Below, one piece after another: positions 54,303-62,113 of a DNA stretch of 64,000 bases. Location of the stretch: the NCBI GenBank assembly GCA_965247295.1, contig CBDFGQ010000004.1, forward strand, positions 248,001-312,000, given 5' to 3'. The notes beneath the pieces are model-generated. The model was given only the letters and a program-made list of their open reading frames with translations, had not been told where the DNA came from and ran no database searches. Position 1 is the first letter of the stretch; the number at the start of each line of letters is the position of its first letter. The stretch is from CBDFGQ01 sp965247295. Its GTDB lineage: Bacteria; Chloroflexota; Dehalococcoidia; Lucifugimonadales; JAGWBF01. The translations under genes were made by a program, and so were the position numbers.

Positions 54303-55048
54303 TTACCCACCATCACTCAAGTCTGCCCTCATGGAGCTAGCGAGCGACTGAAGCTCCTCCGCGGTTACCAGTGGGGAAACATCCTTCGGAATAGTGGTAG
54401 TAAGTCCGATAAAGTAAGGTCCATATGCGAACCCTACGATGCTGCCTACGCCCTGCGCATCCACCCTCAATAGATGCGAGTTAACTCCCAGCACACCCCC
54501 TTCGACATCCCAATCAGAGCCTATCTGCTCTCTCATCCCCTCCACACTCTGCAGCCCAAGTCTATAGTTAACCTCAGCGTTCTTGGCCGAGTCGTACGCG
54601 ACAGCGTTTATCCGTGTCCTTCGGTGGAGGTCATAGCCGGACCGGGTCCCCGCAGCTGAGTGGAGCTGCCTATGAGTATCTTTGGCGTGATGTACTCAAT
54701 CACACACAGCGATGTGAGGCCAGCGTCGTTGGGCTCCACTGGCCCGGAGTTGACGTTTGGCGGAGCCAGGGAGATGTCGGTCCGTCCGGCCACCTTGCGC
54801 AAATCTTCCAGGTCCAAGAACCCGCTGCAGGTCTCGAATCTGGCGGCTGCGAGCGGGTTGACCGCCTGGCCGACGTCACCGGGGCGGCCTGTGTCTGATC
54901 GTTCTGCAGCAGTCGTTGGGGAAGGGGCGGCCGCCGGTTCTCCAGGGTCCGCAGCCTTTCCGTCATCACCGCAGGCTACGAGCAACGTCCCAGCTAGTAC
55001 CGCGAGTCCGATGGCTTTCGCGAATCGCCGAAACCGCTTGTTCACCAT
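54303..55048 (-). pseudogene. Putative lipoprotein with one frameshift
   Basis: ATG 55048 follows AGAGGTGCAGACG. The N-terminus MVNKRFRRFAKAIGLAVLAG with TLLVAC is a lipoprotein signal, so the product would be anchored outside the membrane. A disordered Pro/Ala/Thr stretch follows, then a domain starting FETCSGFLDLEDLRKVAGRT, reminiscent of DUF3558-type lipoproteins. The frame ends early at a TAA near 54652; the next frame continues AVAYDSAKNAEVNYRLGLQS to VTAEELQSLASSMRADLSDG. One base change near 54620-54655 would rejoin them. Confidence 0.62.
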
Positions 55049-55679
55049 CGTCTGCACCTCTCCAGAGATGTTTGGAAAATCGGAAGGACTGCCTAGCACA
55101 GAATCCCTACTCACCAAGTTAGTGTATGAACCGACATTTCCCACTATCAAGCTGCCTGGGACCAGGTTACGAATCATCTTCGACGAGAGCCATCGTAGTA
55201 TCGCTCACGAACGCCGTCAACCACCCAATCAAGCTCACAAAACCATCCGGCGGCGTCTTGAACTGGTGTTCGATGGGCAGCGGAGGTGGCTTTCACCACG
55301 TTTGCACTTCCTTCGAACCCCTCCAGGTCCGCACCTTCCCCTTGGTAACCCCTGATCACCTACGATGACGCCAAGGATATTCGCTATCTTGGTGCTTGAT
55401 GGAGCCCGGCGTTATACTCCAGCGTACTCCGTCCTGGCGATGTCACGCTTTCTACATAGGGACCGTGATTATCGCCTGTCACGATTTTACTAATAATCAG
55501 TAGTTAAAGGAGAAAGCGTGATACCAGCCCGGTCACGCCCGTATGGGAAAACCGTGACAGTTATCCTCATCCTCGTGCCCTCCTGGGGGCCCTGATATGT
55601 CCCAGATCGCCATGCCGGTTCACACCTCCTCCCCGACTCCGACGCGACGGCACGATGAACGTGGCGAGGGTGATATAAT
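55049..55679. other. Non-coding stretch with a TIR-bounded repeat element
   Basis: 630 bases. The only structure seen is the 119-bp element at 55441-55559. Open frames are short and not protein-like. Confidence 0.4.
55441..55559. repeat. 119-bp element bounded by TGTCACG inverted repeats
   Basis: Begins TGTCACGCTTTCTACATA, has an inner TGTCACGATTTTAC at 55477, and ends with GAAAACCGTGACA (reverse complement TGTCACGGTTTTC). The same unit family forms the 127-bp element at 61984-62110. The arrangement resembles the multiple terminal repeats of IS21-type elements or plasmid iterons. Confidence 0.55.
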
Positions 55680-56131
55680 CAAGCTGCTACAGAGGCTGGC
55701 GGACCTTCCTGACTTGACCATCGTGTTGAATCATCTGGAGCGCTGATGCGGACCGGCCCCTACGGCAACCGCGGCGATGAGGTGATGGCAACCTGGCGGA
55801 ACGGCATAGACGCGGTGGCGGAATGCCCCAACATCATCATAAAAATGGGCGGGGTAGGGATGCCCCGCATCGGTTTCGACTGGCACACCCGGGTCAAGCC
55901 CGTCGGCTCGCAGGAGTTGGCTGAGTCCATCGCTCCGTATATATTTACTCCATCGAGAAGTTCGGTCCCAACCGGTGCATGTTCGAGAGCAACTTTCCGG
56001 TGGACAAGGTTTCATTTTCCTACAACGTGATGTACAACGCCTTCAAGCGTGTGTCCCAGGGATATTCGGCATTGGAGCGCGCCGATATGTTCCATGACAC
56101 GGCGGCTCGGGTGTACCGGATCAACGTATAA
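55680..56131 (+). pseudogene. Amidohydrolase (Amidohydro_2) C-terminal remnant with frameshifts
   Basis: Three forward frames in succession give LLQRLADLPDLTIVLNHLE, then GPYGNRGDEVMATWRNGIDA, NIIIKMGGVGMPRIGFDWHT, then IEKFGPNRCMFESNFPVDKV and FHDTAARVYRINV with stop at 56131. This is the C-terminal half of a TIM-barrel amidohydrolase with the late Asp region replaced by ESNFPVD, as in the family. The HxH half is missing and at least two frame changes (near 55744 and 55940) are needed. Confidence 0.65.
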
Positions 56132-56252
56132 CGGGCTGAAGGCTATCCACCGAGCAAAGCTCCTAAGGCGGTCGAATAGAGTGATCGCGCTTTAATCGCC
56201 ATCCTGTCGAGGGGATTTGGACGGACGGGTCTTATTACCGGAGGAACGGCCA

Positions 56253-57012
56253 ATGAGTTCAACGGGGACAAGTCGCTATCGTTACGGGGGCGGGGACCGG
56301 TGTTGGGAAACATACCGCGCTGGCACTTTTGAAGGACGGGTACTCGGTCGCTCTGGCAGGGCGACGGGCGGAGCTGCTGGAGATGACTGCGGCTGAGGCG
56401 GGACCGGCTGCTTCCCGGACCCTTGTGTCGCCCACCGATGTGAGCGACCCCGCCTCCGTTCGCGCATTGTTCGCCAGCACCAAGGAAAGGTTTGGCCGCC
56501 TCGACATTCTGTTTAACAACGCGGGTACCGGCGCGCCCTCCATCCCCCTCAAGGACCTGACCTTCGAGCAGTGGAAATCCGTGGTGGACGTCAACCTGAC
56601 CGGGGCGTTTTTGTGTACTCAGGAAGCGTTTCGCATAATGAAGAGTCAGCACCCCCAGGGCGGCCGGATTATCAACAATGGCTCCATATCGGCCCAAGTG
56701 CCCAGGCCCAACTCCGCGCCCTACACGGCCACCAAGCACGGCATGACCGGGCTCACCAAGTCAACATCGCTGGATGGACGCAAATACGACATTGCTTGCG
56801 GCCAAATTGACATTGGCAACGCGGCGACCGAGATGTCGGCCGCCATGGCCGAAGGGGTGCTGCAGGCCCACGGGGCGGTCTCCCCTGAGCCCAGATTCGA
56901 CCTGGACCATGTGGCCCGTGCTGTAGTGTACATGGCCAGTCTGCCGTTGGATGCCAACGTCCAGTTCATGACCGTTATGGCGACCAAGATGCCTTATATC
57001 GGACGAGGCTGA
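56253..57012 (+). pseudogene. Short-chain dehydrogenase (SDR) with one-base insertion at codon 5
   Basis: ATG 56253 follows GGAGGAACGG, but the frame from it breaks after four codons. One extra G in GGGG at 56264-56267 accounts for this: removing it reads MSSTGQVAIVTGAGTGVGKH. The rest is intact: NNAG in LDILFNNAGTGAPSI, Ser in NNGSISAQVPRP, YxxxK in SAPYTATKHGMTGL. The segment STSLDGRKYDIACGQIDIGN is the usual NAD-contact region. NAD(P)-dependent oxidation of an alcohol. Otherwise translatable only from non-standard internal starts. Confidence 0.75.
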
Positions 57013-57021
57013 TGGAGGGGC

Positions 57022-57445
57022 GTGGGCCGGTGCCTCGCCGGGCCGGGATACCGGGACCTGGTGGCCATGGACCTGTGCCACGGCATGCCGGAGGAGGCTC
57101 GCCGGAAGAAGGTGTACCGAGAGCTGCACCGCATGGTCATGGGGGAGCCCCGAGACTTCCCCAGTGACTCCTTTGATGCCGTGGTGAGCGTGGGGCCCCT
57201 GACCGTGGGCCACGCCCCGGCCAGCTCCCTGGACGAGCTGGTCCGCATCACCAGGCCCGGCGGCCACATCGTTTTTACCCTACGGCCGGACGTGTACCAG
57301 ACCGGCGGCTTCAAGGAGCCTGGAGCGGGCGGGCAGGTGGGAGCTGGTGGAGGTAAGCGAGCCCTTCCGGCCCCTGCCCAAGGGAGAGCCGGAGGTGTAC
57401 CACCAGGTCTGGGTCTACCGGGACAGCCCACCGGCCTCGGCGTGA
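57022..57445 (+). pseudogene. SAM methyltransferase fragment with frameshift
   Basis: The frame reads DLVAMDLCHGMPEEARRKKV, FPSDSFDAVVSVGPLTVGHA, LDELVRITRPGGHIVFTLRP, the second half of a class I methyltransferase. Motif I (glycine-rich SAM loop) is missing. After GGFKEPG the frame changes and continues RWELVEVSEPFRPLPKGEPE and YHQVWVYRD with stop at 57445. Not functional. Confidence 0.6.
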
Positions 57446-57772
57446 CGTAGCAGGCCCGAGAGGCCGCCAATAGGGTCAGTTCGGCATTCTCGGGAGAGCC
57501 GGTTGAGCAGGAGCCAGCAACGTGTCGTGGCCGACCGGGACCGCAAGGAGTACCCCGAGGGCTTGGCTGGCGGGTCTGCATCAAGTAATCGCGTGAAACC
57601 CCTTGGTGTCCCCTTCAGCCTTGAGATGGCCCTGGCTGCTTGATGAATACAAACCTGTGAGCGAACATCTGCCCTTACAATTGTGCACCGTGGAACTCGA
57701 CCTTTAGGACGGGGAGTTCGGGGCTACCTTGTCTACAGCACACCCGGTCTATTTCCTCTGCTGGAGGTAGTC
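57446..57772. other. Non-coding stretch with dispersed repeat copy 3
   Basis: Contains the inverted partial copy of the repeat at 57575-57641. No gene recognised. Confidence 0.4.
57575..57641 (+). repeat. Dispersed repeat, copy 3 of 3 (inverted, partial)
   Basis: Shares CTGCATCAAGTAATCGCG, AAACCCC and the following ten to forty bases with copies 1 and 2, in the opposite orientation. On the forward strand the possible peptide end ASSNRVKPLGVPFSLE.ALAA is kept. Confidence 0.7.
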
Positions 57773-58252
57773 CTACGCGGCAGGAATCAGCCTCCAGGCA
57801 TCGGTAGCGGTGAGAGGCTCTGAACCTGTCTGAGAGACCGTGATAGTGAGTTGAATTAGAGCTAAGGTCCCGAAGAGCGAGGTGTTGGTCTTCACTCTGA
57901 TACTATTCCCTTCATCATCTACCTCGACCTCAGTGACATCCATACCTGAGATGTCGCTTACGAATTGGGGGCTCAACGCAAGACGGGCAGAAAGTCCACC
58001 GTTCATGGGTTCCCATGAAGCCGCCTCCAGCATATTCTCACCCGTCCCAAGGGTCACCATGCTTACATGGTCTGGTTCAAGAAGCGGACCATCAATATAG
58101 ACAGTTATAAGTTGGCTCAGCGCTTCTACCACAAGGTTAGGATTTATATCGGCTACGAGCCGAAGGACGCCCCCGACTGCGGACACAAACGAACGCTCTG
58201 GAAGTGCGGGGTTACAAAGGCCTATAATAGTAGGGCGAGACGAGGCGGCCAT
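57773..58252 (-). CDS. Hypothetical protein
   Basis: 159 residues from an ATG at 58252; the frame is open to 58348. The sequence (AASSRPTIIGLCNPALPERS, LRLVADINPNLVVEALSQLI, EVEVDDEGNSIRVKTNTSLF) has natural composition with alternating beta-type stretches and no signal peptide or membrane segment. I do not recognise a family. It is divergent from the cyclase gene and shares its upstream region. Confidence 0.45.
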   Translation of the reverse strand: MAASSRPTIIGLCNPALPERSFVSAVGGVLRLVADINPNLVVEALSQLITVYIDGPLLEPDHVSMVTLGTGENMLEAASWEPMNGGLSARLALSPQFVSDISGMDVTEVEVDDEGNSIRVKTNTSLFGTLALIQLTITVSQTGSEPLTATDAWRLIPAA

Positions 58253-58264
58253 CAGCGATAGTGC

Positions 58265-59068
58265 ATGTGGAGGACCTTTGTGACAACTCCAGACGACATC
58301 CAGCCGGAAGTTGTAGACATGTGGCACCACGTGCTCACTCACGGGCACAGCACCCGGCTGGCGATGCTCCCGGGCACGTCTCGGTGCGCAGTATGCCGCA
58401 TCCCAACCGGGGGTGTTGGCGGCCTATTGCTGAAGCCCTTCGGACGCGGGGCTTCCCGCAAGAGTACGAAGCTGTGCAATCTCTGAGAGGTGCAGCTGCC
58501 CCCGGGCGGGGCAGAGGTCGATGTCGCGGTACTGTTTGCCGACGTCCGGGGCTCAACGGCCCTGGGAGAGAGCATGGGGCCGGGGAAGTTCGCTATGTTG
58601 CTGAATCGCTTCTACGGGGCCGCGACCAACGGCCTCTCGGCCCACGACGCCATAATCGATAAGTTGATAGGCGATGAGGTGATGGCCCTCTTCATCCCCG
58701 GGTCGGCCGGACAGGCGTATCGTCGCGCGTCCGTTCTAGCCGCGGAGGCCGTCATTCGCGCGGTGGGTTACGGCACCGACGAAGAGCCCTGGATGCCGGT
58801 TGGGATAGGTGTACATGCGGGACCAGCCTATGTCGGCAAGGTTGGCTCCGGCAACGTCAACGACTTCACAGCCCTGGGCGATACGGTCAACGTCGCGGCG
58901 CGATTACAGGCCGAGGCCGTGGCGGGGGAGATCGTGATCAGCGAACCCGTCTACCAGGAGGTGGCTACGCGGTATCCAGACCTCGAGCAGCAGGCGGTCA
59001 CGCTGCGAGGGGAAAATGAACCCTTCTCCGTTAGGACCATCCGTCCCGAGAACCTCCAGATAGCCTAG
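58265..59068 (+). CDS. Adenylate/guanylate cyclase with in-frame TGA at a CxxC cysteine (candidate selenoprotein or nonsense mutant)
   Basis: One reading frame from ATG 58265 to 59068 interrupted only by TGA at 58484-58486 (codon 74). Before it: LPGTSRCAVCRIPTGGVGG and KSTKLCNL; after it: EVQLPPGGAEVDVAVLFADV, RGSTALGESM, IIDKLIGDEVMALFIPG, GIGVHAGPAYVGKVGSG, FTALGDTVNVAARLQ, a complete class III cyclase. Relatives have a second Cys-x-x-Cys where this gene has C71-N-L-TGA, so the stop replaces exactly that cysteine. With SelW genes in the same window, selenocysteine is plausible; a Cys-to-stop point mutation is the alternative. A strong terminator follows the gene. Confidence 0.72.
58496..58514 (+). 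promoter_or_regulatory. Hairpin downstream of the cyclase TGA, possible SECIS
   Basis: CTGCCCC pairs with GGGGCAG around CGGGC. Sixteen bases separate the TGA from the loop, and G is the second loop base, within bacterial SECIS limits. The codons belong to a conserved PPGGAE motif, so the hairpin may be incidental. Confidence 0.35.
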
Positions 59069-59110
59069 AAGCCGAAGCTGCACCCCGTTCGTACAAGCTC
59101 TCGTTACACA

Positions 59111-59140
59111 GGGCGGTCGCAATGGCGACCGCCCTCTCTT
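59111..59140 (+). terminator. Rho-independent terminator after cyclase gene
   Basis: GGGCGGTCGC pairs perfectly with GCGACCGCCC around AATG, followed by TCTCTT. Lies 42 bases past the stop. Confidence 0.72.
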
Positions 59141-59769
59141 ACCAAAAAGGGATTTGCCTCCCTCGGGAGTTAGGCTCTGAGCTAATTATTGTTTGCAACC
59201 AGCAGACAAGGGACACAGTGGAAGCCAGGGGTTCGAACCCCCTCGGGTGGCTCAAGGCCTTGATACCCTGGCGGGGAGGGCCTAATGCGACGGACAGCGG
59301 CCAGGAGTGGCGTCAGTATACGCTAAAAATAATCGGCTCTATGAGTCGAGCTATGGAAAGTTCCACATCTGGCCTAGATACTGGCCTGGTCCGCGGAGGG
59401 ATTGCCGGCCGTGTGGAGCTGAAAGAGCTGGGCAAAACCCGGTTACAGTATTCGTAACCAGCAACTCGTCTGCATCCGGCAGACTTCGTTGCATGCGGCG
59501 GACGTGGATCTCGACGGCCGTGAATTTCGGGGGCAGGGCACGCATGGCCCCTTGGGCACGTTATGTGAGGCTGGCAGGCACCGAGAGATCTACCTGGATG
59601 ATCTCCACTATCTGGCCGACGCTTGCTTTGATTCCGACCTTCATAGCCCCGCCTCATAGTTCTTGGGAGAACCAGAAAATCTAGTACTGATTTAGAATGC
59701 CGCGAAGACGCTGAGATCAGGGCAATCTACGAAGCCGGTAAAGCGGCCAAGATCAAGCTCTAACCTGCA
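59141..59769. other. Junction region between cyclase and phage module
   Basis: Contains a perfect tRNA T-arm (AGGGG-TTCGAAC-CCCCT, 59227-59243) without other tRNA parts, a forward frame at 59307 reading ASVYAKNNRLYESSYGKF (integrase-N-like, uncertain) and a short tail EIRAIYEAGKAAKIKL before 59765. These look like remains of an attachment site and cargo. Confidence 0.35.
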
Positions 59770-60429
59770 CTAGAACTCATGCCACGGACGGTGGTTCGGC
59801 TTCCAGGCAATAGAACCTGCCTCGGCCCACCGGCTTGGCTGGCGCTCGCTCAGAATCTTCGCCCCGCTACCGTACCTCTCCCCATACCAACAGGCGAGTG
59901 CAGTGGCCAGCACGAGGTCATCGTGGGCCCCTTCCCGCCAGGTGCCGTAGCTGTCGTGGCCGGTGTCGGAGATCCTCACCCGGAAGTCCAGTAGTTCGTC
60001 GATGAGGGTCTGAGCTTCCGGCAACCCCTCTGCCAGCTTCAGCCGCCCGGTCTGTAATAGTACCTGCATGATTGATACCAGGTCCCGCTTGGGTACCCTC
60101 CAAGAATTTCCCTCATGGTTGACGGCCTCCCCACCGGTTATGGTGACGGCCACGGGAGAAAGCCCTCCTTGCCGCAGCAGGTCCACGACCGGAGTTCCCA
60201 CCCCCGTGGCGTCGACTACCAGCCTATTGCACCCCTTCAACGCATCTTTGGCCAGAAGCTCTTTTACGTGAGCTATCACTATCGGGTAGGGTGTCCCTAA
60301 GGGAAAGCGCTCTAGGTATCGCAGGTGGTGAAGGGGCTTTTCCCCATTGACCGGTACCAGCTCCAGCACGACCAGGGCTGTATAGTCCCGGGATTGGCCC
60401 AGATCGCGTCCGATGAAGAAGCTGCTCAT
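59770..60429 (-). CDS. Phage terminase large subunit, nuclease domain
   Basis: 219 residues from ATG 60429. RNase-H-like fold: first Asp in FFIGRDLGQSRDYTALVVLE, second acidic patch LVVDATGVGTPVVDLLR, final Asp pair in GAHDDLVLATALACWYGER. It would cut concatemeric phage DNA during packaging. Its ATG overlaps the stop of the ATPase gene (ATGA at 60426-60429), so the two halves of terminase are separate but coupled, or were split by a small indel in a single ancestral gene. Confidence 0.82.
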   Translation of the reverse strand: MSSFFIGRDLGQSRDYTALVVLELVPVNGEKPLHHLRYLERFPLGTPYPIVIAHVKELLAKDALKGCNRLVVDATGVGTPVVDLLRQGGLSPVAVTITGGEAVNHEGNSWRVPKRDLVSIMQVLLQTGRLKLAEGLPEAQTLIDELLDFRVRISDTGHDSYGTWREGAHDDLVLATALACWYGERYGSGAKILSERQPSRWAEAGSIAWKPNHRPWHEF

Positions 60430-61190
60430 CCGGTACCCCCGAATAATGGTTTCACGTCGGCAGTAATGGCACCCACCACCTGGTCGTAGGTAAACACCGA
60501 GTCCAGAGGTTCCACGAACTCGCACAGGTACTCCTGGCGGTACCACCAGTCGCCCAGGCTCCCCTGTTCCTCCTCCAAGAACGCTGGGGTTATCCTGGGG
60601 CACTCGGTCGCCTTTACTTCAACCCGGGCCCAGACGTCTCCCCCGTTAGCCCACTCCTCAAAGAAGTGGGCCCGCTTCCCGAAGGGGGTGGACATGAGTA
60701 CCAGCCTGCCCCCAGAAACCGCCAGCATCGGCCTGACTGCCCGGTAGAGCTCATCGGGGACCCTGGCCGCTTCGTCTTCGATGATCAGATCAACGCCGGA
60801 GAACCCGCGGACCGTGCCTTCCTTGCTGGGAAGGGACACTATCCGCGACCCGCTCTCCAGGCGGAGGCTCAACCGGTTATCCTCGGTCAGGTTAGGCTTC
60901 AGTGCGAGTCTGTCTAACAGGTCGGTGACTTTGCGGAAAAGCTCCCCTGACTGCCTCAGCGATGGGCTCACCAACAGCACTAGACTCCCGGGGTAATATA
61001 GGGCCCTGTGGAGCCCCAGGATGGCCGCCGTGGTGCTCTTGCCACTCTGGCGGCAGCAGTTCAGGATTAGCCGCTTCCCATTCCAGCCTAGGGCCTGGGC
61101 TTGCCACTCGTCGGGGACAAAGCCAAGGGCCTACTGCGCGAAAGCCGCAGGGTTCAGGGCCATCGCCAGATCACTACCCATGGTAACCAT
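60426..61190 (-). pseudogene. Phage terminase large subunit, ATPase domain, with in-frame TAG
   Basis: From ATG 61190 (after GGAGGCGCTAA) the frame reads MVTMGSDLAMALNPAAFAQ, TAG at 61131-61133, then ALGFVPDEWQAQALGWNGKR, Walker A CCRQSGKSTTAAI, Walker B VDLIIEDEAARVPDEL, coupling motif LVLMSTPFGKR and YRQEYLCEF. The packaging ATPase is otherwise complete (255 codons). The TAG would remove the protein unless suppressed; a later GTG at 60980 would omit Walker A. Relatives normally have Gln or another residue here. Part of a phage or phage-derived element. Confidence 0.8.
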
Positions 61191-61834
61191 TTAGCGCCTC
61201 CAGCACCGACTGTCGGGCATTGGGGTGTGGCTCCAATGCCGTCAGTATCTTGGTCCTCAATGAAACCCACTCGGGTGCCACGAGGACGTTCACCGTCTGC
61301 CCCTCATTCAGCTGCCCTAGCAGGCTGCTGAAAAACTCTGAGGTCTACTCAGGACTCAAAGCGGGTCGACGATAAGCGACGCCACATTGCGCTTCCTGCA
61401 CCAATAGCTCTAAACAAACTATGATATGACGGATATCGCTGGACTACTTGACGCTCCACCCACCACGTCTGTACGCCTTGCCCTTTTTCCGCAGCCTGCT
61501 AGCAGCCTTGCCAGTAGTTCCAGGTTGCCCCGGGCTTCTCATATGGCGGCCAATGCAGCCCGCAAGTCCCCAGCGGCTTCCGCGAGCCCCAAAATGGAAA
61601 GAGCCCTGGCCTGGAGGAAATGTACCTGGTCCAAGAGGGTGTCACCCTGCGCCACTTCTTGCGCGTATCGAGCCTTCAGCAAAGAAGTGGGTAGATGGTC
61701 GGCCTTGTGGCGAAACAGGGCCGTCGCTGAGGTTCCGAAACGTTCCGCTATGTTGCGAAACGGGCCACAGCTACTAGAGCCTGGTTAACGTGGTCCCGCT
61801 CAGGGTGGGCGCAGATGGTACAGCGCCTAGGCAT
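61174..61834 (-). pseudogene. Small-terminase-like Zn/HTH protein, broken by frameshift, TGA and MITE
   Basis: Read in reverse from ATG 61834: MPRRCTICAHPERDHVNQAL (CxxC zinc knuckle), a frame change near 61765-61780, then NIAERFGTSATALFRHKADH, ARYAQEVAQGDTLLDQVHFL, an in-frame TGA at 61539-61541, ARGNLELLARL, then the MITE. Past the MITE: GQLNEGQTVNVLVAPEWVSL and ALEPHPNARQSVLEAL, stop at 61174. Removing the MITE and one CTAG gives LLARLLGQLNEG in frame. Such proteins sit directly before the terminase large subunit in phages and prophages. Dead here. Confidence 0.75.
61321..61498 (+). mobile_element. 178-bp MITE, copy 1, IS5-type ends
   Basis: Starts CAGGCTGCTGAAAAACTCTG and ends (reverse-complemented) CAGGCTGCGGAAAAAGGGCA; CTAG flanks both sides (61317-61320, 61499-61502). 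No coding capacity. Differs from copy 2 at a single base by my reading. Ends match the IS5-family element at 6052-7419. Confidence 0.88.
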
Positions 61835-61983
61835 TCCCAATCAGTTCCTTGAAGAATTGGACTAACCGCATTATTGTTGACCCTCCGTGTTGGATCGCAG
61901 ATTCGAAAGCCTGATGAGCCCATCATGTAGACTCTCTCGGCGCCAAGGGCCGGTCACCGACCACTTGACTGCTACGCTGCCTG

Positions 61984-62110
61984 TGTCACGTTTCTACATA
62001 GCCGCCCTGTCACGATTTTACATAGGACTACCCGGTCACGTTTTTCCAATATAACTAACATATGTAGAAACGTGACGACGTATTTCTCCAGGGCATGTAA
62101 AAACGTGACA
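61984..62110. repeat. 127-bp array of TGTCACG repeats with inverted ends
   Basis: TGTCACGTTTCTACATA at 61984, TGTCACGATTTTACATA at 62008, GTCACGTTTTTCCAATA at 62035, then the inverted units TATGTAGAAACGTGAC at 62061 and CATGTAAAAACGTGACA ending at 62110. Three units point one way, two the other. Related to 55441-55559. Either IS21-type solo ends (a MITE) or iterons/operators for the adjoining gene. Confidence 0.6.
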
Positions 62111-62113
62111 CGG

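Noticed and set aside
59200..59256. Possible tRNA on the forward strand around AGGGGTTCGAACCCCCT
   Set aside because: Only the T-arm is well formed; acceptor, D and anticodon arms and CCA are not found. Mentioned only as a remnant in the region note.
61426..61788. Forward open frame of 120 codons starting MTDIAGLLDAPP
   Set aside because: It starts inside MITE copy 1 and runs antisense through the small-terminase-like gene, whose reverse-strand codons are clearly the real ones.
55441..62110. CRISPR array
   Set aside because: The TGTCACG units are few, in both orientations and unevenly spaced, with no unique spacers and no cas genes.
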